Origin: Pseudomonas gozinkensis
GTDB lineage: Bacteria; Pseudomonadota; Gammaproteobacteria; Pseudomonadales; Pseudomonadaceae
NCBI RefSeq assembly: GCF_014863585.1
Contig: NZ_CP062253.1
Span: forward strand, 558,001-622,000
Direction of reading: 5' to 3'
Length of the DNA: 64,000 nt
Shown here: positions 8,914 through 17,389 of the stretch, one piece after another
Layout: each line of letters opens with the position of its first letter
How positions within the stretch are numbered: position 1 is the first letter of the stretch
Position numbers and translations under genes: made by a program
The notes under the pieces: generated by a model
What the model was told of the DNA's origin: nothing
Databases searched by the model: none
The model's input: only the letters and a program-made list of their open reading frames with translations

Positions 8914-9948
8914 ATGAATATTCTGATCGTTGGGCCCAGTTGGGTCGGTGACATGGTGATGGCGCAGACACTGTTTCAGTGTCTCAAGCAGCGCCACCCG
9001 CAGTGCGAAATCGACGTGCTGGCCCCCGAGTGGAGCCGGCCGATCCTCGAACGCATGCCCGAAGTGCGCAAGGCCTTGAGCTTCCCGCTCGGCCACGGCG
9101 CGCTGGAGCTGGCGACCCGTCGGCGGATCGGCAAATCCCTGGCCGGTCAGTACGACCAGGCGATCCTGCTGCCGAACTCGTTGAAGTCGGCACTGGTGCC
9201 GTTCTTCGCCGGCATCCCGAAACGCACCGGCTGGCGCGGCGAATTCCGCTACGGCCTGCTCAATGACGTGCGCACGCTGGATAAAGAACGTTATCCGCTG
9301 ATGATCGAGCGTTTCATGGCGCTGGCTTACGAGCCGAACGCCGACCTGCCGAAACCGTATCCGCGCCCGAGTCTGCAAATCGATCCGGTGACCCGCGAGG
9401 CCGCCTTGGCCAAGTTCGGTCTGACTCTCGACCGTCCGGTGCTGGTGTTGTGCCCCGGCGCCGAATTCGGCGAAGCCAAGCGCTGGCCGTCCGAGCATTA
9501 CGCCAAGGTCGCCGAGGCGCGGATTCGCGAAGGCTGGCAGGTCTGGCTGTTCGGCTCGAAGAACGATCACGCGGTCGGCGAAGACATTCGCGCGCGGCTG
9601 ATTCCGGGCCTGCGCGAAGAGTCCGTGAACCTCAGCGGCGGCACTTCGCTGGCCGAGGCCATCGACCTGATGTCCTGCGCCGACTCGGTTGTCTCCAACG
9701 ATTCCGGCCTGATGCACGTGGCCGCTGCGCTGAATCGCCCGTTGGTGGCGGTCTACGGTTCGACGTCGCCAGGTTTCACCCCGCCGCTGGCCGAACACGT
9801 GGAAATCGTCCGTCTGGGCCTCGATTGCAGCCCGTGTTTCGACCGCACCTGCCGTTTCGGCCATTACAACTGCCTGCGCCAGCTGATGCCGGACGCGGTC
9901 AACGATGCCTTGCAGCGTTTGCAGGGCTCTGTGGTCGAGGTTCATTAA
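8914..9948 (+). CDS. waaF: LPS heptosyltransferase II
   Basis: Family 9 glycosyltransferase, 344 aa, that adds the second L-glycero-D-manno-heptose to the LPS inner core on the cytoplasmic face of the inner membrane. The N-terminus MNILIVGPSWVGDMVMAQ is the classic WaaF start. The C-terminal half has VLCPGAEFGEAKRWP and NDSGLMHVAAALNRPLVAVYG, the ADP-heptose-binding region. The ATG at 8914 was chosen over upstream in-frame starts because it gives this family N-terminus. It is the first gene of the core operon and is followed one base later by waaC. In P. aeruginosa ilvE lies between glnE and waaF; here it is absent. Confidence 0.95.
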   Translation: MNILIVGPSWVGDMVMAQTLFQCLKQRHPQCEIDVLAPEWSRPILERMPEVRKALSFPLGHGALELATRRRIGKSLAGQYDQAILLPNSLKSALVPFFAGIPKRTGWRGEFRYGLLNDVRTLDKERYPLMIERFMALAYEPNADLPKPYPRPSLQIDPVTREAALAKFGLTLDRPVLVLCPGAEFGEAKRWPSEHYAKVAEARIREGWQVWLFGSKNDHAVGEDIRARLIPGLREESVNLSGGTSLAEAIDLMSCADSVVSNDSGLMHVAAALNRPLVAVYGSTSPGFTPPLAEHVEIVRLGLDCSPCFDRTCRFGHYNCLRQLMPDAVNDALQRLQGSVVEVH

Positions 9949-9949
9949 C

Positions 9950-11011
9950 TTGCGGGTATTGCTGATCAAGACTTCATCGCTGGGCGACGTGATTCACGCG
10001 TTGCCGGCGCTGACCGACGCCGCCCGGGCCATTCCCGGGATCAAGTTCGACTGGGTGGTGGAAGAAGGTTTCGCCGAGATCCCGACCTGGCACCCGGCCG
10101 TAGGCAAAGTGATTCCGGTGGCGATTCGCCGCTGGCGCAAAAACATCTGGAAAACCATCACCAGCGGTGAGTGGAAGCGCTTCAAGCAGTCCGTTCGTGC
10201 GAACAAATATGATCTGGTGATCGACGCTCAGGGCCTGCTGAAAAGCGCCTGGCTGACCCGCTACGTCAAAGCCCCGGTGGCCGGTCTCGACAAGGGTTCG
10301 GCCCGCGAGCCGATCGCCGCACGTTTTTATGACCGCAAACTGGCGGTGGCCCGTGGGCAGCACGCCGTCGAGCGTGTGCGCCAGTTGTTCGCGATTGCTT
10401 TGGGTTACGACTTGCCCAAGGGCCTGGGCGATTACGGCCTCAACGTCGAGCGTCTGGTCGAGTTGCCGCGCAAGAATGCCTACGTAGTGTTCCTCCATGG
10501 CACCACCTGGGACACCAAGCACTGGCCGGAAGCCTACTGGCGCGAGCTGACCGAACGGGTCGGCTACCTCGGCGTCGGGATCAGGCTGCCGTGGGGCAAC
10601 CCGCTGGAGAAGGCCCGGGCCGAGCGCATCGCCGCCGGTTTCAACCACGCCGAAGTGCTGCCGAAGCTGAACCTGGCCGGTGTCGGCAAGGTGCTGGCCG
10701 GCGCCCAGGCCTGCGTTGCGGTAGACACCGGTCTCGGCCATCTGGCCGCGGCGCTGGATGTGCCGACGATTTCCCTGTTCGGCCCGACCAATCCGGGCCT
10801 GACCGGCGCGTACGGCAAGCTGCAGATTCACCTCGGCAGCGATTTCCCGTGCGCGCCGTGCCTGCAAAAGAAATGTACGTATCAACCGACCGCGCAGGAT
10901 GCCCGTCAGTTTGACCTGAAACGCGAGTGGCCCCTGTGCTTCACGCGTCTGAATCCCGAGCGTGTTGCCAGCCGACTGAGCACGTTGTTGATGGCTGAGG
11001 AGCTGCGCTGA
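9950..11011 (+). CDS. waaC: LPS heptosyltransferase I
   Basis: Family 9 glycosyltransferase, 353 aa, that adds the first heptose to Kdo2-lipid A. The N-terminus reads (L/M)RVLLIKTSSLGDVIHALPA, and the C-terminal half has DTGLGHLAAALDVPTISLFG. The start is a TTG at 9950, one base after the waaF stop. GAGG at 9937-9940 gives good spacing, and the frame matches the family N-terminus exactly. An upstream in-frame start would add 15 residues overlapping waaF and is less likely. Its TGA shares one base with the waaG ATG, so translation is probably coupled. Confidence 0.95.
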   Translation: MRVLLIKTSSLGDVIHALPALTDAARAIPGIKFDWVVEEGFAEIPTWHPAVGKVIPVAIRRWRKNIWKTITSGEWKRFKQSVRANKYDLVIDAQGLLKSAWLTRYVKAPVAGLDKGSAREPIAARFYDRKLAVARGQHAVERVRQLFAIALGYDLPKGLGDYGLNVERLVELPRKNAYVVFLHGTTWDTKHWPEAYWRELTERVGYLGVGIRLPWGNPLEKARAERIAAGFNHAEVLPKLNLAGVGKVLAGAQACVAVDTGLGHLAAALDVPTISLFGPTNPGLTGAYGKLQIHLGSDFPCAPCLQKKCTYQPTAQDARQFDLKREWPLCFTRLNPERVASRLSTLLMAEELR

Positions 11012-12132
11012 TGCAATTGGCTTTTGTCCTGTACAAATATTTCCCGTTCGGCGGTTTGCAGCGCGATTTCATGCGCATCGCCCTCGAATGCCAGAAGCGC
11101 GGGCACCAGATCCGCGTCTACACCTTGATCTGGGAAGGCGACGTACCGCCCGGTTTCGAAGTGCTGGTGGCGCCGGTCAAGGCGTTCTTCAATCACCGCC
11201 GCAATGAAAAACTCAGCGCGTGGATGGAAGCGGACCTGGCCAAACGCCCGGTGGATCGCCTGATCGGCTTCAACAAGATGCCGGGGCTGGACGTCTACTA
11301 CGCCGCCGATGGCTGCTTCGAAGACAAGGCGCAGAACCTGCGCAATTCGCTGTATCGCCGCTGGGGCCGTTACCGCCATTTCGCCGAGTACGAGCGCGCA
11401 GTGTTCGCCAAAGACGCGAAGACCGAAGTGCTGATGATCTCCGAAGTACAGCAGCCGCTGTTCATCAAGCATTACGACACGCCGCTGGAACGCTTCCACC
11501 TGCTGCCGCCGGGCATTGCCCAGGATCGTCGACGCCCTGCGGATGCCGACGAGATTCGCGCCGGTTTCCGCGCCGAATTCAACCTCAAGGACAACGAACT
11601 GCTGCTGGTGCAGATCGGCTCCGGGTTCAAGACCAAGGGCGTCGATCGCAGCCTGAAAGCGCTGGCCGCCTTGCCCGCCGAGCTGAAGAAACGCACCCGA
11701 CTGTTTGTAATCGGCCAGGATGACCCCAAATTGTTCCAGATGCAGAGTGCGACGCTGGGCCTGGGCGACAACGTGACGTTCCTCAAGGGGCGTAGCGATA
11801 TCCCGCGTTTCCTGCTCGGCGCCGATCTGTTGATCCACCCGGCGTACAACGAAAACACCGGCACGGTGCTGTTGGAAGCGCTGGTCGCCGGGTTGCCGGT
11901 GCTGGTCAGCGCGGTCTGCGGTTATGCCCATTACATCGCCGAGGCCGACGCCGGGCGAGTACTGGACGAGCCGTTCGATCAGGCGCAACTGACGCAATAC
12001 CTGACTGACATGTTGAATGACGACGCTGCACGGGCGGCCTGGAGCCGCAACGGTCTGGCCTTCGCCGAGACGGCCGACCTCTACAGCATGCCGCAGCACG
12101 CGGCCGATGTGATTCTGGCGGAGCACGCTTAA
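11011..12132 (+). CDS. waaG: LPS core glycosyltransferase (glucosyltransferase I family)
   Basis: GT4-family glycosyltransferase, 373 aa, expected to add the first hexose of the outer core to heptose II. Visible features are the N-terminal FPFGGLQRDFMRIALECQKR (glycine-rich acceptor side), DGCFEDKAQNLR in the middle, and the C-terminal donor-binding region HPAYNENTGTVLLEALVAGL with the EN..G..LLEA motif of GT4 retaining enzymes. The ATG overlaps the waaC stop by one base, and the next gene starts directly after its TAA. The exact sugar added in this strain cannot be read from sequence. Confidence 0.92.
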   Translation: MQLAFVLYKYFPFGGLQRDFMRIALECQKRGHQIRVYTLIWEGDVPPGFEVLVAPVKAFFNHRRNEKLSAWMEADLAKRPVDRLIGFNKMPGLDVYYAADGCFEDKAQNLRNSLYRRWGRYRHFAEYERAVFAKDAKTEVLMISEVQQPLFIKHYDTPLERFHLLPPGIAQDRRRPADADEIRAGFRAEFNLKDNELLLVQIGSGFKTKGVDRSLKALAALPAELKKRTRLFVIGQDDPKLFQMQSATLGLGDNVTFLKGRSDIPRFLLGADLLIHPAYNENTGTVLLEALVAGLPVLVSAVCGYAHYIAEADAGRVLDEPFDQAQLTQYLTDMLNDDAARAAWSRNGLAFAETADLYSMPQHAADVILAEHA

Positions 12133-12939
12133 ATGAAGTTGATGCTGGCTGAACCGTTCAAGAGCCTGTGGGCTGGCCGCGATGCGTTCGTGGAAGTCGA
12201 AGGCTTGCAGGGCGAGGTGTACCGCGAGCTGGAAGCCCGCCGGACGTTGCGCACGGAAGTCGACGGCAATGGCTTTTTCGTCAAGATTCATCGGGGTATT
12301 GGCTGGGGCGAGATCTTCAAGAATCTGCTGACCGCCAAGCTGCCTGTACTCGGCGCGGGTCAGGAATGGAAAGCCATTCAGCGCTTGCAGGAAGTCGGTG
12401 TGCCGACCATGACCGCCGTCGCGTACGGCGAGAAGGGCAGCAACCCGGCGGATCAGCATTCGTTCATCGTCACCGAAGAGCTGGCGCCGACCATCAGCCT
12501 TGAAGACTTCAGCATCGACTGGGTCAAGCAACCGCCGCAGCCAAAACTCAAGCGGGCGCTGATCGCCGAGGTCGCGCGCATGACCGGCATGATGCACCGC
12601 GCGGGGGTCAACCACCGCGACTGCTACATCTGCCACTTCCTGTTGCACACCGACAAACCGGTCACCCCGGAAGATTTCAAACTCTCGGTGATCGACCTGC
12701 ACCGCGCCCAGACCCGCCCGGCGATCACCCAGCGCTGGCGCAACAAGGATCTGGCGGCGCTGTACTTTTCCGCGCTGGATATCGGCCTGACCCGTCGCGA
12801 CAAGCTGCGCTTCCTCAAAGGCTACTTCCAGCAACCGCTGCGCCAGATCCTGGCTGAAGAAGCACCGCTGCTGAGCTGGCTCGAAGGCAAGGCCAACAAG
12901 CTCTACGCGCGCAAGCAGCGTTACGGGGATGCGCTCTGA
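12133..12939 (+). CDS. waaP: LPS core heptose(I) kinase
   Basis: WaaP phosphorylates heptose I of the inner core, a step required for outer membrane integrity and essential in P. aeruginosa. The protein is 268 aa. The eukaryotic-kinase-like catalytic loop NHRDCYICHFLL holds Asp163, the residue known as catalytic in P. aeruginosa WaaP. The metal-binding motif VIDLHRA has Asp188. The ATG follows the waaG TAA with no gap. The next gene begins within its stop codon. It is the first of several kinase-fold genes in a row. Confidence 0.95.
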   Translation: MKLMLAEPFKSLWAGRDAFVEVEGLQGEVYRELEARRTLRTEVDGNGFFVKIHRGIGWGEIFKNLLTAKLPVLGAGQEWKAIQRLQEVGVPTMTAVAYGEKGSNPADQHSFIVTEELAPTISLEDFSIDWVKQPPQPKLKRALIAEVARMTGMMHRAGVNHRDCYICHFLLHTDKPVTPEDFKLSVIDLHRAQTRPAITQRWRNKDLAALYFSALDIGLTRRDKLRFLKGYFQQPLRQILAEEAPLLSWLEGKANKLYARKQRYGDAL

Positions 12940-13673
12940 TGGCGGGTTGGAATCTGGAGCCTGAGTACCGTGAACTTGCGCAGTATTTCGGTAGCCTCGA
13001 AGCGGTCTTTGCCCTTCAGGGCGAGCGCCTGACTCGCGATCCCTTGTCCGAAGTCATTCGCGTGGAACTCAACGGCGTCAATTATTACGTCAAGCGCTAC
13101 GTCGGCGCCGGCAAAGGCCTGCGGCGTTATCTGGGCAAGCCCCGGGTGAAGATGGAATGGCAGAACCTCAAGCGCTTCGCCAAGTGGGGCATTCCCACCG
13201 CCGAAGTGGTGGCGTGGGGTCTGGAACGCAATGGCATGGCCTACGATCGCGGAGCGATGATCACCCGTGAACTGCCGCGCACCGAAGACCTGTCGGCACT
13301 GGCCGAGCGCAATGATCCCAAGCTCAAGGATCGCGCCTGGGTCGATGGCGTCAGCCGGCAGCTGGCCGGTTACACGCGTGTCATGCACGACCACCGCTTC
13401 ACCCATAACGATCTGAAGTGGCGCAACCTGCTGATCGACGATCAGGCGCAGCTGTTTCTGATCGACTGCCCGAACGGCGATTTCTGGCGCGGCTTCTGGC
13501 TCAAGTACCGGATCACCAAGGATCTGGCCTGTCTCGACAAAGTGGCCAAGTATCATCTGTCGAACACGCAGCGCCTGCGCTTCTACCTGCAATACCGTGG
13601 ACGTGATCGGCTGAATGCCGCCGACAAGCAACGGATTCGCCACGTGGTGAGATTTTTCGAGGGACGCGAATGA
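12939..13673 (+). CDS. LPS core kinase, InaA/WaaP-like
   Basis: Kinase-fold protein of 244 aa, the counterpart of the kinase gene after waaP in P. aeruginosa (PA5008 by position). The catalytic loop FTHNDLKWRNLLI has Asp158 and Asn163, and LIDCPNGD gives the metal-binding Asp176, so the protein looks catalytically complete. A glycine-rich, Lys-containing N-lobe is suggested by NYYVKRYVGAGKGL. It overlaps waaP by one base and the next gene by four bases, so it is translated as part of the core operon. It likely phosphorylates an inner-core heptose; the position is unknown. Confidence 0.85.
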   Translation: MAGWNLEPEYRELAQYFGSLEAVFALQGERLTRDPLSEVIRVELNGVNYYVKRYVGAGKGLRRYLGKPRVKMEWQNLKRFAKWGIPTAEVVAWGLERNGMAYDRGAMITRELPRTEDLSALAERNDPKLKDRAWVDGVSRQLAGYTRVMHDHRFTHNDLKWRNLLIDDQAQLFLIDCPNGDFWRGFWLKYRITKDLACLDKVAKYHLSNTQRLRFYLQYRGRDRLNAADKQRIRHVVRFFEGRE

Positions 13674-14422
13674 CTGATTTTCTGGCCGCTGAAGACCGTG
13701 CGCTGCTGGAGCGCCACGGCCTCGGCACGTTCGATGCGCTGTGGTCCAAGCAGCTCGACGCCGTGGATGAGCCCAACACCGATGGTGGTGGCTGGAGCAG
13801 CGTTTTTCGTCTGGAGCTGGAAGGGCATGGCTATTACCTCAAGCGCCAGTGCAACTACCTGACCCGCACCTTGCACGCGCCCTTCGGCGAGCCGACCTTC
13901 GCCCGGGAATTTCGCAACATCAGTCGTTACAACAAGCTCGGCATTCCGGCGTTGCAGGCGGCGTTCTTCGGTGAGCGCAAGGTCAACGGCGAAGTCCGTG
14001 CGATCCTGCTGACCCGCGCGCTGGACGGTTGGGACGATCTCGATTCGCTGTTGCAGCGCTGGTCGGACCTCGATGCCGCGCAGCAATCGGCAATTCTCAA
14101 GGCTTGCGGGTTGCTGGCGCGCCATCTGCACGGTGTACGTCAGGTGCACGGCTGCTTCTATCCAAAGCACATCTTCCTGCGCGCCGAAGGCGATGGCTAT
14201 CAGGCGCAGTTGATCGACCTGGAAAAGACCCGTCCGCTGTTGTTCGGTTTGCGTGACCGGGTCAAGGACCTGGAACCGCTGCTGCGCCGCGCGCCGGAGT
14301 GGAGCGACGCGCAATTGCGTGAGTTGTTGGCAGCGTATCTCGATCAATCGACGAACAGTTCGCTGGTCGATAGCTGGGTCACGCGGCTGACTGCACGGCG
14401 CAGTCGCAAGGAGACCCGCTGA
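13670..14422 (+). CDS. InaA-family LPS kinase-like protein
   Basis: Kinase-fold protein of 250 aa (PA5007 counterpart by position). The N-lobe region GHGYYLKRQCNYLTRTL carries the likely ATP lysine. The catalytic-loop position reads VHGCFYPKHIFL, with Cys162 where WaaP has its catalytic Asp. LIDLEKTRP supplies Asp183. As remembered, the HGCxYPKH form is common in the InaA family, so this is a family trait rather than a local mutation, but it means the catalytic mechanism is not obvious. It overlaps its neighbours by 4 bases and 1 base. Confidence 0.8.
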   Translation: MTDFLAAEDRALLERHGLGTFDALWSKQLDAVDEPNTDGGGWSSVFRLELEGHGYYLKRQCNYLTRTLHAPFGEPTFAREFRNISRYNKLGIPALQAAFFGERKVNGEVRAILLTRALDGWDDLDSLLQRWSDLDAAQQSAILKACGLLARHLHGVRQVHGCFYPKHIFLRAEGDGYQAQLIDLEKTRPLLFGLRDRVKDLEPLLRRAPEWSDAQLRELLAAYLDQSTNSSLVDSWVTRLTARRSRKETR

Positions 14423-15873
14423 TGCAATTGTCCGACCTGAAAAGCGCCGGGCGCACGCCGAGTCTACCGCTGACGGTTTCGCTGGCCGATGCGGCCGGAA
14501 CGGCAGATCTGCAATTGCTCAGTCTGTTGCGGGTGTTGCCGGGGCAGCGGTACGTCGGTGCCGGTGTGTGGCGCGGGCGTCCGGTGCTGGCCAAACTGTT
14601 GGTCGGTAGCAAGGCTGCGCGGCATTTTCAGCGTGAACTGGAAGGTGTGAAACTGCTCGCTGCTCAGGGCATGACCACGCCGTTGCTGCTGGCCGATGGC
14701 CTGAAGGACGGCGAGGGTGGCTGGCTGCTGTTCGAGTTCCTCGAAGGCGCCGAAAGCCTCGGCGATGCCTGGAACAAGGTCGAATCCTTGCCGGTGCTGG
14801 CCGACGAGCAGTCGGCGGTGCTGGCCGAAGCGCTTGGCGCCATTGGCCAGTTACACGGCAAAGGCTTGTGGCAGGAAGACCTGCACCTGGACAACCTGTT
14901 GCGCCACGGTGGTCAGCTGTATCTGATCGATGGCGCGGGCATCTGTGCGGAAAACGCCGGCCAACCGTTGTCCCGGCAGAAAGTGCTGGAAAACCTCGGG
15001 GTGTTCTTCGCCCAATTGCCCAAGTCGCTCGAGCCGTTCACCGAAGAACTACTGGTGTATTACCTGCTGAGCAACAGCGAGCACGCGCTGCCGCTGGAAG
15101 CCTTGCAGAAGCAGATCGACAAGGTGCGCGCCTGGCGGTTGAAGGATTTCCTGATCAAGGTCGGTCGTGAATGCACGTTGTTCAGTGTGCGACGCGGAGC
15201 CTTTGGCCTGCGTTCGATCCGTCGTGAAGAAGAACCCGCGATGCTGCCGGTGCTGGAGCAGGCCGACGCCTTGCTCGATCAGGGCCATCTGTACAAGACC
15301 GGCGGCGCGGCCAGTGTCGGCAAGGTCGAGGTTGCCGGACGTGCACTGGTGATCAAGCGCTACAACATCAAGAATTTTGCCCATTGGCTCAAGCGCTTCT
15401 GGCGTCCAAGCCGCGCCTGGCATTCCTGGCGCGAAGGCAATCGCCTGGCGTTCCTCGGCATCGCCACGCCCAAACCGCTGGCGGTGCTGGAAACCCGTTT
15501 TCTCTGGCTGCGCAGCAAGGCCTATCTGATCACCGAGCACCTGGCCGGGCCGGACATCATCGAGCGCTTTGCGCCGTATGTTGAAAGCGGTGCGGCGCCG
15601 GAAAGCGAGTTGCAGGCGCTGGATCAGCTGTTTGCACGGTTGATCGCCGAACGTATCAGCCATGGCGACTTCAAGGGGCACAACCTGTTCTGGCAGGAAG
15701 ACCGCTGGGCGCTGATCGATCTGGATTCGATGTGCCAGCACGGCTCGGTGGGCAGCTTCGCCCCGGCCTATGCCCGGGATCGAGCGCGGTTCATGCGTAA
15801 CTGGCCTGAAAGCAGTGCGTTGTATCAGGTGATTGATCAGCGGTTGCCCAAGGATGTCTCGGGCACTGCGTGA
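14422..15873 (+). CDS. Tandem double-kinase-domain LPS core protein
   Basis: Protein of 483 aa with two kinase-like catalytic loops in one chain. The first is WQEDLHLDNLL (Asp153) with LIDGAG (Asp170). The second is SHGDFKGHNLF (Asp416) with LIDLDSM (Asp433). Each half also has an N-lobe-like segment (WRGRPVLAKLLVGSKAARHF; GRALVIKRYNIKNF). It corresponds by position to PA5006 of P. aeruginosa and closes the waaF operon. It probably modifies the LPS core. Whether both halves are active, and on which sugars, is not known from sequence. Confidence 0.8.
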   Translation: MQLSDLKSAGRTPSLPLTVSLADAAGTADLQLLSLLRVLPGQRYVGAGVWRGRPVLAKLLVGSKAARHFQRELEGVKLLAAQGMTTPLLLADGLKDGEGGWLLFEFLEGAESLGDAWNKVESLPVLADEQSAVLAEALGAIGQLHGKGLWQEDLHLDNLLRHGGQLYLIDGAGICAENAGQPLSRQKVLENLGVFFAQLPKSLEPFTEELLVYYLLSNSEHALPLEALQKQIDKVRAWRLKDFLIKVGRECTLFSVRRGAFGLRSIRREEEPAMLPVLEQADALLDQGHLYKTGGAASVGKVEVAGRALVIKRYNIKNFAHWLKRFWRPSRAWHSWREGNRLAFLGIATPKPLAVLETRFLWLRSKAYLITEHLAGPDIIERFAPYVESGAAPESELQALDQLFARLIAERISHGDFKGHNLFWQEDRWALIDLDSMCQHGSVGSFAPAYARDRARFMRNWPESSALYQVIDQRLPKDVSGTA

Positions 15874-16032
15874 TTGTTTTCACCAGCGCGTAAGACATTT
15901 CTGCAGTTGAATCCGGGTAAGGCATGTGGCGACAAATCCTTGTGACTTGTCCTACGGCCTTCCCCGACCCCATGAACTGCCCGCCGGAAAGCCCCGATGC
16001 TAGTTTGCCCCGACGTTCCCGGAGGGCAAATC

Positions 16033-16368
16033 TTGACCATCAAAGCGGCTATCACCATCGGCGCATTTTCCCTGGCATTGTCCGGCTGCGGCACCGCCGT
16101 CTCCGTGTTGCAGGATGACGAAGCCGCCACGCGCGGCCTGCGCAAACAGAAGACCTATTGTCAGTCGATTCCGCGCGTCTACAGCGGGCTCGCCCATGAT
16201 TTCTGCCTGCTGCACGCGCCGCCCGATCCTACCGGCATTCTGGTGCCGGTCGTCCTGCTCGACCTGACCCTGTCCGGCGTCTTCGATACGGCGTTCCTGC
16301 CGTATACGATCTATCGCCAGGCGGTGGACGGGAATATCAGTGTTTATTGGCGATCAAGCCGGGGGTAG
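16033..16368 (+). CDS. Small YceK/YidQ-type lipoprotein
   Basis: Predicted outer-envelope lipoprotein of 111 aa. The N-terminus has a signal peptide ending in the lipobox LALSGC (Cys19), followed by CGTAVSVLQDDEAA. The C-terminal half (LVPVVLLDLTLSGVFDTAFL...YTIYRQ) is like the DUF1375 YceK/YidQ family, whose function is unknown. A TTG at 16033 was taken as start because GGAGGG at 16021-16026 is well placed; the upstream ATG frame has no such site. The gene lies 160 bp after the kinase operon. Confidence 0.75.
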   Translation: MTIKAAITIGAFSLALSGCGTAVSVLQDDEAATRGLRKQKTYCQSIPRVYSGLAHDFCLLHAPPDPTGILVPVVLLDLTLSGVFDTAFLPYTIYRQAVDGNISVYWRSSRG

Positions 16369-16373
16369 ATACC

Positions 16374-17126
16374 TTGCCCCCAACCAGCGAATACAGCGAT
16401 GTCATCGTTTATGTCGATGAGAGCGGAGATCACGGGATGCAGACACTGGATCCCAACTATCCAGTCTTCGTGCTCGCGTTTTGTGTCTTTCATAAGAGGC
16501 ATTACTGCGAGAAAGTCATTCCTGCTCTACAGAAATTCAAGTTTGCACACATGGGACACGATTTGATCGGTCTGCATGAGCTCGAAATTCGTAAAGAAAA
16601 GGGAGCGTTTTCTGGCCTTTTCATGTCCAGAGAACACAAGAATGCTTTTCTTGAGGAGCTGACTTGCATCATTGAAGGCAGCAACTTCGTTCTGATCAGT
16701 TGCGTCGTAGACAAGGCTTCCCTTCGCGAGAAACAAGGCACGGGACACAATCCTTATCACCTCGCTCTCGGCTTTTGTCTGGAAACGCTCTATGAGTTTT
16801 TGCAAGAGAAGAATCAACAAGGGGCACTGACGCACGTGATTTTCGAGCGCCGAGGAAAGCGCGAGGATAACGAGCTTGAGTTGGAGTTTCGCAGGATGTG
16901 TGGTGGGGCGAATCGATGGGGTATTCAACTGCCGTTTGACATAGTTTTTGCAACCAAACAGGTGAATTCCACCGGCCTGCAGCTAGCCGATCTTGTTGCG
17001 AGGCCCATTGGCATGAGCGTGTTGAGGGCGGGGCAGGGAAACCGTGCTTTTGACGTGCTCAAGCGCAAGTTCTATTGCAGCGGGGGCGGAGCAAAGTTGG
17101 AGAGGGTTTCGAGAATTGGGGTTTGA
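16374..17126 (+). CDS. DUF3800 domain protein (putative RNase H-fold), probable insertion
   Basis: Protein of about 250 aa with the DUF3800 signature: VIVYVDESGDHG at the N-terminus and the C-terminal QLADLVARPI, which supply the acidic residues of a predicted RNase H-like fold. Such genes are common in mobile and defence-associated regions but their function is unproven. The start is uncertain: TTG 16374 follows a GGGGG stretch at good spacing, and TTG 16347 would overlap the lipoprotein by 22 bases. Codon use is visibly AT-richer than in the LPS genes on either side. As remembered, the gene is absent from the P. aeruginosa cluster, which suggests horizontal acquisition. Confidence 0.75.
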   Translation: MPPTSEYSDVIVYVDESGDHGMQTLDPNYPVFVLAFCVFHKRHYCEKVIPALQKFKFAHMGHDLIGLHELEIRKEKGAFSGLFMSREHKNAFLEELTCIIEGSNFVLISCVVDKASLREKQGTGHNPYHLALGFCLETLYEFLQEKNQQGALTHVIFERRGKREDNELELEFRRMCGGANRWGIQLPFDIVFATKQVNSTGLQLADLVARPIGMSVLRAGQGNRAFDVLKRKFYCSGGGAKLERVSRIGV

Positions 17127-17142
17127 AGATTTTCCCATCCCC

Positions 17143-17221
17143 AAAAAGCGAAAAGCCCCGGTGATCTCACCGAGGCATCAACGCCGACCGGGATCTCCCA
17201 GTCCATTTGCAGGGGAGTCTA
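17143..17221 (-). ncRNA. Putative small RNA with own promoter and terminator
   Basis: On the minus strand a sigma-70 promoter TTGACG (17244-17239), 17-bp spacer, TAGACT (17221-17216) is followed by about 65 bases. These end in a 9-bp stem (17176-17168 with 17163-17155) and the U-rich tract UUUUCGCUUUUU. A first hairpin GACUGGG-AGAU-CCCGGUC lies at 17203-17186. Both stems contain one G-U pair on the minus strand that would be a C-A mismatch on the plus strand. Both have the loop AGAU. This argues for a minus-strand RNA. There is no minus-strand gene downstream for it to lead. I cannot match it to a named RNA. Confidence 0.65.
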
Positions 17222-17291
17222 AGTTGAAGCTTCTGTTGCGTCAACGCACCGGCCGGCCAGTTCCGCTAGAGGTTTGTCGGCGCTTTTAAGC

Positions 17292-17297
17292 TATAAT
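17292..17297 (+). promoter_or_regulatory. Likely -10 box of the carbamoyltransferase operon
   Basis: A perfect TATAAT lies 93 bases before the GTG start. I see no good -35 at the right distance, so the promoter may need an activator, or transcription may begin elsewhere. Confidence 0.4.
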
Positions 17298-17389
17298 CCC
17301 GCCCTTTAGCTGTCTCTCGCCCGGTGCGAGGGCACATCATTTTTCAAGGCGCATCGCGCCTGAATGCAGACTAAAGAGGCTAGACCCCT

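Noticed and set aside
17155..17176. Plus-strand terminator for the DUF3800 gene
   Set aside because: On the plus strand the stem has a C-A mismatch and no T-run follows. The fold and U-tract are right only for the minus strand.
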